From Cyanobacteria bacterium UBA11370 (GTDB lineage Bacteria; Cyanobacteriota; Cyanobacteriia; Cyanobacteriales; Coleofasciculaceae): a DNA stretch of 34,432 nucleotides. Shown piece after piece: positions 7,802 through 15,019 of the stretch. The stretch is from assembly GCA_003486645.1 (NCBI GenBank), contig DNGI01000343.1, forward strand, positions 1 through 34,432. Direction: 5' to 3'. Under the pieces are notes generated by a model that saw only the letters and a program-made list of their open reading frames with translations, ran no database searches and was not told the origin of the DNA. The position numbers were made by a program, and so were the translations under genes. Position 1 is the stretch's first letter. The number at the start of each line of letters is the position of its first letter.

Positions 7802-10372
7802 ATGGATCCTATTACCATTGCTACAGTAGTACTAACCTTGATCGCAACCAAAGCAGTTGAAAAGGTTGGTGAAAAATTAGGCGAGAAGACCCTTGAAGAA
7901 GGCGTAAAACTATTCAATACGCTGCAAGAGAAAGCACCGGACACAGCACAGGCACTTAAGCAAGTAAAGGATTCTGAAGTGATTGATGCAGAGATCATTG
8001 AGGAAGTACGACAAGTCGCAGCCCGAGAACCAGAGGTACAAGCAGGTGTGAATGCTACAGCAGATGCAGTCCATCAAAAAGCTGGAGGAGTAACGAATCT
8101 GAGCAAATTAGCCGAGAAAATTGGTGTTCTGAATCAGGGTTTGATTCTCAACCAACAGAATACAATTCACCTTTGACCGAATTCGTCTGTATCGGGAACA
8201 GACAAAGTAAATCCCGCGAGTGCTATCCTACTCAACAATCTTCGTCCCAACACCAGTCAGTGGCAAGGGCGTGAGACTGAGCTAGCTGACTTAAAGCGCT
8301 GGCTTGATGATCCTGCTGTTCGACTAATAAGTATTACAGCACCTGGAGGCTATGGTAAGTCTACCTTGGCATCAAAGTTTTATGATGAAGTAACAGGATT
8401 TGATAACAAGTTTTGGGTTCAATTTGACCAACCCTACCGTTTTGGGCGGTGGGGACGTTGGGTGTTGAAGCAATTGAGACAGGAAGTTGACGAAAACTTA
8501 CCAGATGAAAAGTTGATTATTGCTCTTGTCAACCGTTTGAGTCAAGGGTGCTATCTACTTTTATTAGATAATCTGGAAACAGTACTCAGCGATCAGGAAT
8601 GCTGGAAACCTTATTCCAAATGTTTCCAGATATTATGTGATAGCAGTAGCGACAGTCGCTTGCTGATCACGAGTCGAGTCAAATTGGAGGGGTTTGAATG
8701 GTATTCTGAGAATCTTGATCTCAAGGGACTATCTATCTCTGCGGCAATTGATTTATTGAAAGCGATGTCTGTTCAAGGTACTAATGCAGATTTGCAGCAA
8801 TTTGTGACTTTGACGGATGGGCATCCGTTATTGTTGAAGCTGGCGGTAGGCTGGCTAAGGCGAGAAAAGGGCAAAAGACCAAATGTGAGGTTCATTTTTG
8901 ATCGGCAGGATTTGAATCTTCTAGAGGATATTGTGGGACATCATCGGTGTGACCCAGAAGCGGCGAGTGTTTCCAAAGTATTAGAGCAGTCAGTGATTCA
9001 GTTACCACCGTCGTTACAACGACTCTGGCAAGATTTGAGTGTCTATCGGCTTCCATTCGGATTGAGGCAAGCACAAGCAATACAGCCAGAGGCAACGCTA
9101 GAAAATTTGCGAGAGTTCGTTCGATGTACGCTGTTGCAGGAGCAGCCTACAGAAGATTCATGGGAATTCTCGTTTTTGCCATTGCTACAAACTTTTGCTC
9201 AACAGAGAGCTGTTGACCAATCAGAGGCACATCGGCGGGCGATCAATTTCTATGTTGAAACTGCCAAACCTAAACCTTGGCAAACGCTTGAAGATATTGC
9301 TGCATACTTGGAGATCTTCCATCATCACTATAAGCTTAGTGAATACAGAGCAGCCTTTAAGGTAATATACGGTTGCAATAAATTCTTATATACACGGAGT
9401 TATAATTTAACCAGAATTGAGCTTTATGAACCGCTGGTAGAGAAGTGGAAGAATAGTCTTGATCCAAAAGAAAGGGATGATATGGCAAGAGCTTTGACGT
9501 GCTTGGGCAATGCTAATCATGCTCTAGGAAAGTATAGAAGAGCTATTGAATGTCATCAACTTTGTCGAGATATATTTCGAGAAATTTACGATCAAGTGGG
9601 TGAGTCTGGCGCTCTCACTCATCTTGGTAATGCTTATCAAGCTACTGGTCAATTGGAACAAGCAATTCAGTCTTATCAGGAAGCTCTCACAATTGCTAGA
9701 AATATTGGCGATTCCTATGCACAAGCAAATGCCCTTGGAAATATGGGCAATGTGTATCAGGCTCTAAAGCAATACCTACAGGCTATTGACTGCCATCAAC
9801 AATCTCTAGAAATGAAACAACAACTTGGTAAACAATATGAATATGACGCAGGATACTCTCTGGGCGGATTAGGAAATGCTTATCAAGCTCTGGGGCAGTA
9901 TAAACAAGCAATCGAATACCATCAGAGGTGGTTAGAAATTGCTAGAGAAATCGGTGATCGTAGAGGTGAATCTTACTCCACAGGAGGACTTGCGAATGCC
10001 TTTCAAGCATCAGGACAGTATGAGCAGGCAATTAGATACAGAAAACAGGCTTTGCAACTGGCTATAGAAGTCGGCGATCTCCAAGGAAAAATCTATGCTT
10101 TGGTTGGTTTGGGCGATGCTTATCAATCTCTCGAAGCGTATCAACAGGCAATTGATTTTCTTCAGCAAGCTTTAGAAATTACTAGAGAAATTGAAGATCC
10201 CCTAGGGCAAGCTAATACCTGGTTGAAATTAGGAATGATATTTACCAAACTTCAGAGAATCAATGATGCCCTTGCTGCCTATACCCACGCTCATGTATTG
10301 TTTCAAACGATGGGTTTGCAAAAGGAAGAAAGAGAATGTGAAGAAGCCCTAGAAAAGATGCAAGCAGGATGA
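7802..10372 (+). pseudogene. STAND NTPase with TPR repeats, interrupted by one in-frame TGA at 8174-8176
   Basis: From ATG 7802 (GGAG at 7790-7793 as ribosome binding site) one frame runs to 10372, broken only by TGA at 8174. The first 124 codons encode a charged helical module (EKVGEKLGEK; KIGVLNQGLILNQQ) seen at the start of many cyanobacterial NTPases and proteases. Directly after the TGA the same frame continues: NNLRPNTSQWQGRE, Walker A GGYGKST (8348-8362), Walker B LLLLDNLE (~8554-8577), sensor-like LLITSR, GHPLLLKLA and a winged-helix-like region, i.e. an NB-ARC/STAND core. The C-terminal half has about seven ~40-residue TPR units with GNAYQA and YQQAID motifs. STAND-TPR proteins act as signal sensors, some in phage defence. 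The stop separates the helical module from the NTPase, and no ATG lies between the TGA and Walker A. It could be a nonsense mutation, an assembly error or readthrough. Confidence 0.8.
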
Positions 10373-10394
10373 CATAGCCTAATAAGCCATATTT

Positions 10395-10664
10395 TTAATT
10401 AGCCAAAGCTGATCTGGGAGCAGTAGCACCCCTAAGCATTCCTTCTGTACTCAAATCCTCATCTATCTCTTCCCAATGAATACCATAGCCGCCACCGCAT
10501 ACTTCCCATTTTTCGCGTTGTTCAGGCGTAGCATTAAATAATCTGGGATACCAATTCAAAGGAACAGAAATCGTCCGTCCATCCATCAGATCCACACTAA
10601 TTCTTTCCTCCGAAAAGTAGACATTTTTAACTCTCTCATCCACTCGAATCGCCGAAATACTCAT
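10395..10664 (-). CDS. DUF2442 protein
   Basis: 89 residues. The pattern VKNVYFSEERISVDLMDGR followed by ISVPLNWYPRLFNATPEQR and WEEIDEDLSTEGMLRG is characteristic of DUF2442, a small family of unknown biochemical role. It usually sits beside DUF4160 and has been proposed as a component of a TA-like pair. Its ATG overlaps the stop of the upstream DUF4160 gene by 4 bp (ATGA, 10661-10664), indicating translational coupling. It converges with the STAND gene, 22 bp apart, and no strong terminator is seen between them. Confidence 0.85.
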   Translation of the reverse strand: MSISAIRVDERVKNVYFSEERISVDLMDGRTISVPLNWYPRLFNATPEQREKWEVCGGGYGIHWEEIDEDLSTEGMLRGATAPRSALAN

Positions 10665-10882
10665 TGCCTTGCCTCCAACAGTGTTTGCTGATTTTTCTGT
10701 ACTATTGATTCTACTTTCCGCACTTCTTTCCCGCTAAAACCAAGATTATTTCCCAAACTAACGGGTTCCAACCAAAATTTAGCCGATGATTTATCACCAT
10801 CAATATGGATATGAGGGGGTTCATTCGGCTCATGGCTGTAGAAGTATAGTCGATAAGGGCCTACCCGTAAGATGGTTGGCAT
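10661..10882 (-). CDS. DUF4160 protein
   Basis: 73 residues. The motifs LRVGPYRLYFYSHEPNEPPHIHI, KFWLEPVSL and ELRKVE-like EVRKVESIV are the family signature of DUF4160. It is first gene of the two-gene DUF4160-DUF2442 operon. Function is unestablished; the fixed pairing and small sizes suggest a TA-like or regulatory module, which is inference. Confidence 0.85.
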   Translation of the reverse strand: MPTILRVGPYRLYFYSHEPNEPPHIHIDGDKSSAKFWLEPVSLGNNLGFSGKEVRKVESIVQKNQQTLLEARQ

Positions 10883-10957
10883 AATTTTAGTTTACATAAT
10901 GTCTAGAATATAATAAGCCACCGAGAATGCTTGCTGACGCTGTTGAAAAATATCCTC

Positions 10958-11001
10958 GATCTTAGCGCTGCCTCTTGAGGACGTTGTTAGGCTAGGGTTA
11001 G
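10958..11001. repeat. Third copy of the uvrA-leader repeat
   Basis: GATCTTAGCGCTGCCTCTT at 10958-10976 is identical to 7538-7556 and 12835-12853. The following GTTGTTAGGCT and GGTTA also match 7563-7580. Here it is not attached to uvrA coding sequence but precedes the intact TA pair, the same order as at 7538-7766. Confidence 0.8.
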
Positions 11002-11065
11002 TGGACAATTGCTCTAATCACCTTCACCTTCAATGCACCCGATGATTTTATCCTAATAAAATAGG

Positions 11066-11383
11066 TTGGTTGCGGAGTTTACAGATTTGTCTTACCGTAT
11101 TGCTCTTTCCAGAAATAGCCTGTCCCACTTGCAAACATTTACAGCAAGAGAACAAAGAATAATCAGGGATGCGATGATTGAACAGTTGAGCAATGAGCCA
11201 ACCGTACCGACTAGAAATCGTAAAGAAATGCGTCCAAACCTACTGGCAGTTTGGGAATTGCGGATAGGCGACTTCCGAGTATATTACGATATAGATGAGG
11301 AAGAATCCATTGTGGATATCCGAGCGATCGGCATTAAGGAAGGAAACCAAGTTCGCATTGGCGGGGAGATATTTGAACTATGA
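11066..11383 (+). CDS. RelE/ParE-superfamily toxin
   Basis: 105 residues. The segment YRIALSRNSLSHLQTF, then TRNRKEMRPNLLAVWELRIGDFRVYYDIDEE, VDIRAIGIKEGNQVRIGG is a RelE/ParE-type fold signature (Arg-rich core, WELRIGDFRVYYD). Such toxins are usually ribosome-dependent mRNA nucleases or gyrase poisons. The only plausible start is TTG at 11066, because TAA at 11057 closes the frame just upstream; a weak start would keep toxin levels low. It overlaps the antitoxin by 4 bp (ATGA). The order is toxin first, antitoxin second. Family secure, molecular target unknown. Confidence 0.85.
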   Translation: MVAEFTDLSYRIALSRNSLSHLQTFTAREQRIIRDAMIEQLSNEPTVPTRNRKEMRPNLLAVWELRIGDFRVYYDIDEEESIVDIRAIGIKEGNQVRIGGEIFEL

Positions 11384-11628
11384 AAACAGTTGAAATCAGT
11401 GAAATTGTCTCACTGCTAGAGAACTATGATAAAACCAAACAGCCTCTGATTCTGACTCGTAATGGTCAACCCATTGCCGCCTTATTCCCTGTTGAAGATA
11501 TTGACATGGAGACTCTCAGCTTGAGTCTGAATCCAAAATTCATTAGCCTTATTGAGGAATCGCGGAAAAGCCAAGAAGAGGAAGGCAGAATATTTTTAGA
11601 AGATATCCAGATTCGTCTACAAAGCTAA
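11380..11628 (+). CDS. Phd/YefM-like antitoxin
   Basis: 82 residues. MKTVEISE at the start, then PLILTRNGQPIAALFPVEDID match the Phd/YefM N-terminal DNA-binding fold. The C-terminal half (LNPKFISLIEESRKSQEEEG, FLEDIQ) would be the toxin-binding tail. Its ATG overlaps the toxin stop. Fragments of paralogous antitoxin tails occur at 7614-7766 and ~13385-13483, showing that this module has been copied around the island. Confidence 0.85.
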   Translation: MKTVEISEIVSLLENYDKTKQPLILTRNGQPIAALFPVEDIDMETLSLSLNPKFISLIEESRKSQEEEGRIFLEDIQIRLQS

Positions 11629-11715
11629 CTTCTAAGGGATTAAATCTACTAGACTTATCTTGAAAATACACCCAATCCAACTTAGCCATAAGTTATCGTA
11701 ACATTTTACAAAACC

Positions 11716-12081
11716 TTAAAATTCGTCAGGATTGATTACTCTTCCAGGTATCACATAGCGTTCCTCTGGATACAGTTCATAGTATTCTTCTGTCGTGAGT
11801 CGCCTGTAAGCTTGTTTTGGATATCTTAAAAAGAAATCATCCTCAGCTTTGGTTGTAACTGGATCATAGGGAGAAAGTGCTAGAGCAAAATTATCTCTAA
11901 AACCTGTGATTTTGATGGAAAAATACGTTCCTGTAAATGGACTAACAGTGTTTCTTAGTGCTTCGATATCTTGCCCTATTTCAAGATGCTGATTGAAAAT
12001 CACTCCCAACTGCACAAGTGCAGGTGGGTAGTTATGGTCTACGGGAATATAGGGAAGGGGCATCCAAATTTGTGTCTCCAT
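11716..12081 (-). CDS. Hypothetical protein, not recognised
   Basis: About 121 residues from ATG 12081 (METQIWMPLPYIP); a start at 12111 would add ten residues. It is acidic, aromatic- and Pro/Tyr-rich (RRLTTEEYYELYPEERYVIPGRVINP), with no membrane segment or known motif that I can name. Reasonable codon use and a clean frame support a real gene. It stands alone between the TA pair and the DUF433 gene. Confidence 0.6.
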   Translation of the reverse strand: METQIWMPLPYIPVDHNYPPALVQLGVIFNQHLEIGQDIEALRNTVSPFTGTYFSIKITGFRDNFALALSPYDPVTTKAEDDFFLRYPKQAYRRLTTEEYYELYPEERYVIPGRVINPDEF

Positions 12082-12257
12082 AATTAAATTGCTCGAAAAA
12101 TCGTGAATCATCTAATTGCTTACAATTTTAGCCGTTTAACTAGATGTTTATGTAATACTTATCAAGTAGTAATAACCGTACTCAATAGGATAAAAATACG
12201 CCTTGCTCCCATGTAGTTTTCAGTGGGAGCTACTCTTCGTTTTAGGAGCGATCACAC

Positions 12258-12581
12258 TCAGGTTCTCGTCACCTTTCTTGATCCTAGCAACCCTTGTGGA
12301 TCAAATCTTGCTTCATTCATCCTGCGAACTTCTTGGGCTTGCTGCTGCCGTTGCTGTAAGTATGTTTCAACGTCTTGCTGATGGTTGAGATAGAAGGCAA
12401 CAGTAGCATATACATCAGCAAGCTTGAGTGATGGATAGCGATAAACAATTTCTTCTGCGGTTGATCCTTGCTGGAAAACGGCAACTACAGTGTCAAGTGT
12501 TACACGAGTTTTGCCTACCCGAACTACTCCATCAGCCGTAATTTCCAGTGGTGCAGGTTCAGCTACAATTGCTAATGCCAT
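12258..12581 (-). CDS. DUF433 protein (antitoxin-like)
   Basis: 107 residues from ATG 12581 (MALAIVAEPAPL); the upstream TTG at 12587 would add two. The core VVRVGKTRVTLDTVV, FQQGSTAEEIVYRYPSLKLADVYATVAFYLNH is the DUF433 signature, a winged-helix-type DNA-binding fold commonly found as the antitoxin of a PIN-like (DUF5615) toxin. The usual toxin gene should follow at its 3' side, but 12112-12257 has no suitable frame, so it is an orphan here. Confidence 0.8.
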   Translation of the reverse strand: MALAIVAEPAPLEITADGVVRVGKTRVTLDTVVAVFQQGSTAEEIVYRYPSLKLADVYATVAFYLNHQQDVETYLQQRQQQAQEVRRMNEARFDPQGLLGSRKVTRT

Positions 12582-12645
12582 AGGCAATTTTCAAGCTCTT
12601 CAACTTCAATTGTAATAGCTGCTTTCGCCCGTTCATGAGAGCTAC

Positions 12646-12804
12646 CTATACACTACCAAATACACCTGTGAAAACGATTAAGCGATCGCGCGGTAATTCC
12701 AGGTCGATATTTTTCAGGTTATGCTGTCTAGCACCCCGGATGCGGATGGTGTTTTGGGTGTTGGGGGAAGGTGGGCGATCGGGTATCTCGGTAGGATCAG
12801 ACAT
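12646..12804 (-). pseudogene. uvrA 5' fragment (first ~48 codons)
   Basis: From ATG 12804 the translation repeats the first residues of UvrA ([15 protein letters not shown] onward to RLIVFTGV), then diverges inside the Walker A motif (FGSV instead of SGSG) and stops at 12646. Nucleotide similarity to 7369-7556 also covers the leader, up to 12853. Substitutions are few and mostly synonymous, suggesting a recent copy or one held by recombination. Confidence 0.9.
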
Positions 12805-12853
12805 GAGGGCAGCAGCGCGTAATAGTCCAACCCTGATCTTAGCGCTGCCTCTT
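12662..12853 (-). repeat. uvrA 5' end plus leader, displaced copy
   Basis: Direct repeat of 7369-7556, ending in the same 19-mer (12835-12853). With the resident copy it brackets ~5.1 kb that includes the STAND NTPase, DUF4160/DUF2442, one TA pair and the DUF433 gene. Confidence 0.88.
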
Positions 12854-12968
12854 GAGTGCCTCAGTGGAAGAATCACAATACATATAAACTGACCTCGTGA
12901 ACTTATTGGCAATGTAGGATATATCTATGCCATACACTCAGGATAAATTTTTTGAGGTATCTTGCTCT

Positions 12969-13184
12969 ATGACTGTCGCTGAACTTCTGCCTCTATTGAA
13001 TCAATTAAGCCGTGCTGAGAGGCTATACGTTCTGCAATTCTTAGTATCAGGATTAGCCCAAGAGGAAACGGATTTGCTCAGACCAGGGCTATCCTATCCT
13101 GTATGGTCTCCCTATGATGCGTTTGAAGCAGCAGATACTATGCTCAAGGTACTTAACGCCACTGAAATTAACAACCGTGCGTAG
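12969..13184 (+). CDS. Small hypothetical protein paired with a retropepsin-like gene
   Basis: 71 residues from ATG 12969 (MTVAELLPLLNQLSRAERLY); an upstream ATG at 12927 would add 14. It has an N-terminal helical segment, then SYPVWSPYDAFEAADTMLKVL. I believe this SPYDAFEAA-type small protein is recurrent in cyanobacteria next to aspartyl-protease-like genes, resembling an antitoxin in size and layout, but no function is established. It overlaps the following gene by 8 bp (GTGCGTAG). Confidence 0.65.
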   Translation: MTVAELLPLLNQLSRAERLYVLQFLVSGLAQEETDLLRPGLSYPVWSPYDAFEAADTMLKVLNATEINNRA

Positions 13185-13455
13185 TCCTCAAAGATATATT
13201 TTTACCACATTTGATGCTTCTCTTGGGGAAGCAGGTTTTAGACCTTATCTCCCAATTACCCTCTCCCATCAGAATCAATCGTTAGAAGCTAGGGGATTAC
13301 TTGATACAGGTGCAACTGTTAACGTGTTACCCTACCAATTAGGGCTTGAGCTGGGAGCAATCTGGGAGCAATTAACTCATCCTCATAACGAAAATTTGTC
13401 AAAATTATTGAAGAATCCCGAAAAAGTCAAGAACAAGAAGGCAGAATCTTTTTAG
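13177..13455 (+). pseudogene. Retropepsin-like aspartic protease, truncated and fused out of frame to an antitoxin remnant
   Basis: From GTG 13177 the frame encodes RYIFTTFDASLGEAGFRPY, PITLSHQNQSLEARG and then LLDTGATVNVLPYQLG, the DTG active-site motif of retroviral-type aspartic proteases. Homology stops near 13375. After that, the bases match the 3' end of the Phd/YefM-like antitoxin, but read in the wrong frame (NLSKLLKNPEKVKNK), ending at 13455. Cyanobacterial proteins of this type are usually about twice as long, so roughly half the domain is lost. Probably inactive unless the remaining half can dimerise. Confidence 0.7.
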
Positions 13456-13483
13456 AAGATATCTCTATTCCTCTAGAAGCCTA
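13385..13483 (+). pseudogene. Antitoxin 3'-end fragment
   Basis: In frame from ~13388 the sequence reads RKFVKIIEESRKSQEQEG, RIFLEDISIPLEA and stops at TAA 13481-13483. This closely parallels the C-terminus of the antitoxin at 11380-11628 and the remnant at 7614-7766. It has no start codon of its own and is fused to the truncated retropepsin. Confidence 0.75.
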
Positions 13484-13490
13484 ACTTTTA

Positions 13491-13787
13491 ATGAAGTTCA
13501 CTATCGAAATTACTGAAGATGCGATCGCAGATTTGGAGTACTTCGATAAAGCAGCGCGAGTTACTATCCTTGATGCAATTGAGCGTCAACTTACCCATCA
13601 ACCTTTACAAGAAACCAGGAACCGTAAGCCTCTTCGACCTAATTCCAAGTTTAATTGGGAATTAAGAGTAGCCAATTACCGAGTCTTCTACGATGTGATT
13701 GAGGAAACTGTGGTAGTGAGTGTAGTTGCAGTAGGATACAAAGAGCATAACAAACTCTACATTCGAGGTCAGGAAGTCAACTTATGA
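13491..13787 (+). CDS. RelE/ParE-superfamily toxin
   Basis: 98 residues. KFTIEITEDAIADLEYFDKAAR, TRNRKPLRPNSKFNWELRVANYRVFYDV, VVAVGYKEHNKLYIRGQEV form the RelE/ParE-type pattern with the conserved WELRVANYRVFYD core, related in plan to the 11066 toxin but clearly diverged. It starts 7 bp after the antitoxin fragment and overlaps the next gene by 4 bp (ATGA). Likely an mRNA-cleaving or related toxin; target unknown. Confidence 0.85.
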   Translation: MKFTIEITEDAIADLEYFDKAARVTILDAIERQLTHQPLQETRNRKPLRPNSKFNWELRVANYRVFYDVIEETVVVSVVAVGYKEHNKLYIRGQEVNL

Positions 13788-14032
13788 AAACGATTGAACT
13801 GTCTCAGTCTAATCTCACGGTAATCCAGTTAATTGAACTGGCAGAACAAGAGACTCTTATCCTCATAAAACCTGATGGAACAGAGTTTGTTTTATCCGCT
13901 GTAGATGATTTTGTAGCTGAAGTCGAGGTACTGCGTCAAAATCAGGAATTTATGGAATTTCTGGCACAACGTTCTCGTTCAACTAAACGATTATCATTAT
14001 TAGAAGCTCGCAAACGGTTAGGTATTTCATAA
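13784..14032 (+). CDS. Antitoxin of the 13491 toxin
   Basis: 82 residues (MKTIELSQSNLTVIQLIELA, LILIKPDGTEFVLSAVDDF, RLSLLEARKRLGI). The start and size resemble Phd/prevent-host-death-like antitoxins; the C-terminal half is charged. Translational coupling to the toxin through ATGA supports the pairing. A degraded second copy lies at 14801-14960. Confidence 0.8.
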   Translation: MKTIELSQSNLTVIQLIELAEQETLILIKPDGTEFVLSAVDDFVAEVEVLRQNQEFMEFLAQRSRSTKRLSLLEARKRLGIS

Positions 14033-14309
14033 GGTAGGAAATCAAGTAGAGTTAGTTAAAAAGATAGTAAATCTAATTGAGTTATGAGTTATCGCCAGAT
14101 CATCACCAAAGTATTTGGCGATATCTAGAGCCTTATACATCACCAATACCTACTGTAATAACTAGTATATTAAATATATTACTTAATTATACGAGACAGA
14201 CCGGATGGCGATCGCTTCCATCAGCCATCTTTTTAATTATATAGTTAAGAAACAAGGCAAATTATTCGGCTAACATAAAACTAAACTGCACTTTAGCTAG
14301 AACTAGATT

Positions 14310-14561
14310 ATGACTATCGCTGAACAGATTTACGCAATTGTTCAAACTCTTCCTCAAGATAAAGCGAGGGAAATTCTCACTTTTGCTGAATTTATTTGTG
14401 CCAAGCATCTCAATGCTAACCAACCGATAGGTACGGTAGAGTTTCCCCTTCCTTGGACGGAATTTGTTTGTTCCCTTGCTGGGGTTTGGGGAAAAGACTT
14501 TCCTACTCTAGAAGATATTCGTACTGAATCAGGAGAAGACATAGTGCGGGAGAGCCTCTAA
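14310..14561 (+). CDS. DUF2281/VapB-like antitoxin
   Basis: 83 residues. MTIAEQIYAIVQTLPQDKAREILTFAEFI is the helical N-terminus of DUF2281-type antitoxins; the tail WTEFVCSLAGVWGKDFPTLEDIR is the usual toxin-binding region in this group. The stop (TAA 14559-14561) directly abuts the ATG of a broken vapC, so the toxin partner is dead and this antitoxin is probably orphaned. Confidence 0.82.
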   Translation: MTIAEQIYAIVQTLPQDKAREILTFAEFICAKHLNANQPIGTVEFPLPWTEFVCSLAGVWGKDFPTLEDIRTESGEDIVRESL

Positions 14562-14798
14562 ATGTACGTTTTGGATACAAATACTCTGATTTACTACTTC
14601 AAAGGTCAAGTCGCTTCGCTCCAATTCAAAATTCAAAATTATTAATTCAAAATTACAATTAGTGGGGGTTTGTACCCACCACTTGCGATGGATGTTTTGA
14701 TTGCGGGGACAGCCGTAGCACTTCAAGCGACTCTCATTACCCACAATGTTAATGAATTTTCCAGGGTGGCGGGAGTTGCGATCGCGGATTGGTACTGA
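14562..14798 (+). pseudogene. vapC-like PIN toxin, disrupted by deletion and repeat insertion
   Basis: The 5' end reads MYVLDTNTLIYYFKGQV, the PIN-domain start with its first catalytic Asp. The frame then runs into AT-rich repeat DNA and stops at ~14645. The PIN C-terminus reappears at 14688-14798: MDVLIAGTAVALQATLITHN, then EFSRVAGVAIADWY and TGA. The central ~70 codons expected in a ~130-residue VapC are missing, replaced by ~70 bp at ~14614-14687. Confidence 0.85.
14614..14687. repeat. AT-rich repeat and imperfect palindrome inside vapC
   Basis: TTCAAAATT-type units repeat three times (14623-14656), followed by an imperfect palindrome at 14661-14683 (AGTGGGGGTT with ACCCACCACT). It resembles the small dispersed repeats or MITE-like insertions common in filamentous cyanobacteria. 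No clear target-site duplication can be defined because PIN sequence was also lost. Confidence 0.5.
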
Positions 14799-14800
14799 TT

Positions 14801-14960
14801 ATGAAAACTATTGAACTGTCTGAGTCTAATCTAACAGTAGTTGAGTTAATTGAATTAGCAAAGATACTCTTATCCTCAGAAAAATGGAATTTCTGGCATG
14901 ACAATATTGACCTACTAAACGAGTATCGCTATTAGAAGCCTGCAAACATTTAGAGATTTC
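14801..14960 (+). pseudogene. Degraded copy of the 13784 antitoxin
   Basis: Starts ATGAAAACTATTGAACTGTC, nearly identical to the beginning at 13784, and ends with matches to the 3' end (CTATTAGAAGCC, CATTTAGAGATTTC). The middle is deleted and the frame is broken. No toxin copy precedes it; the vapC remnant does. Confidence 0.75.
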
Positions 14961-15019
14961 CTTTCACGCTGCAAAAGCATGGGTAAATTGTATCCTCTAA
15001 ATCATCTTTTTTCCCACCT

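Noticed and set aside
8174..8176. TGA in the STAND gene as a selenocysteine codon
   Set aside because: No SECIS-like stem was seen after the codon, the position is in a linker rather than a redox site, and cyanobacteria are not generally known to use selenocysteine.
7802..8176. The 124-codon frame as an independent complete gene
   Set aside because: It could be translated alone, but the same frame resumes immediately after the stop with family-typical sequence, so one split gene is the simpler reading.
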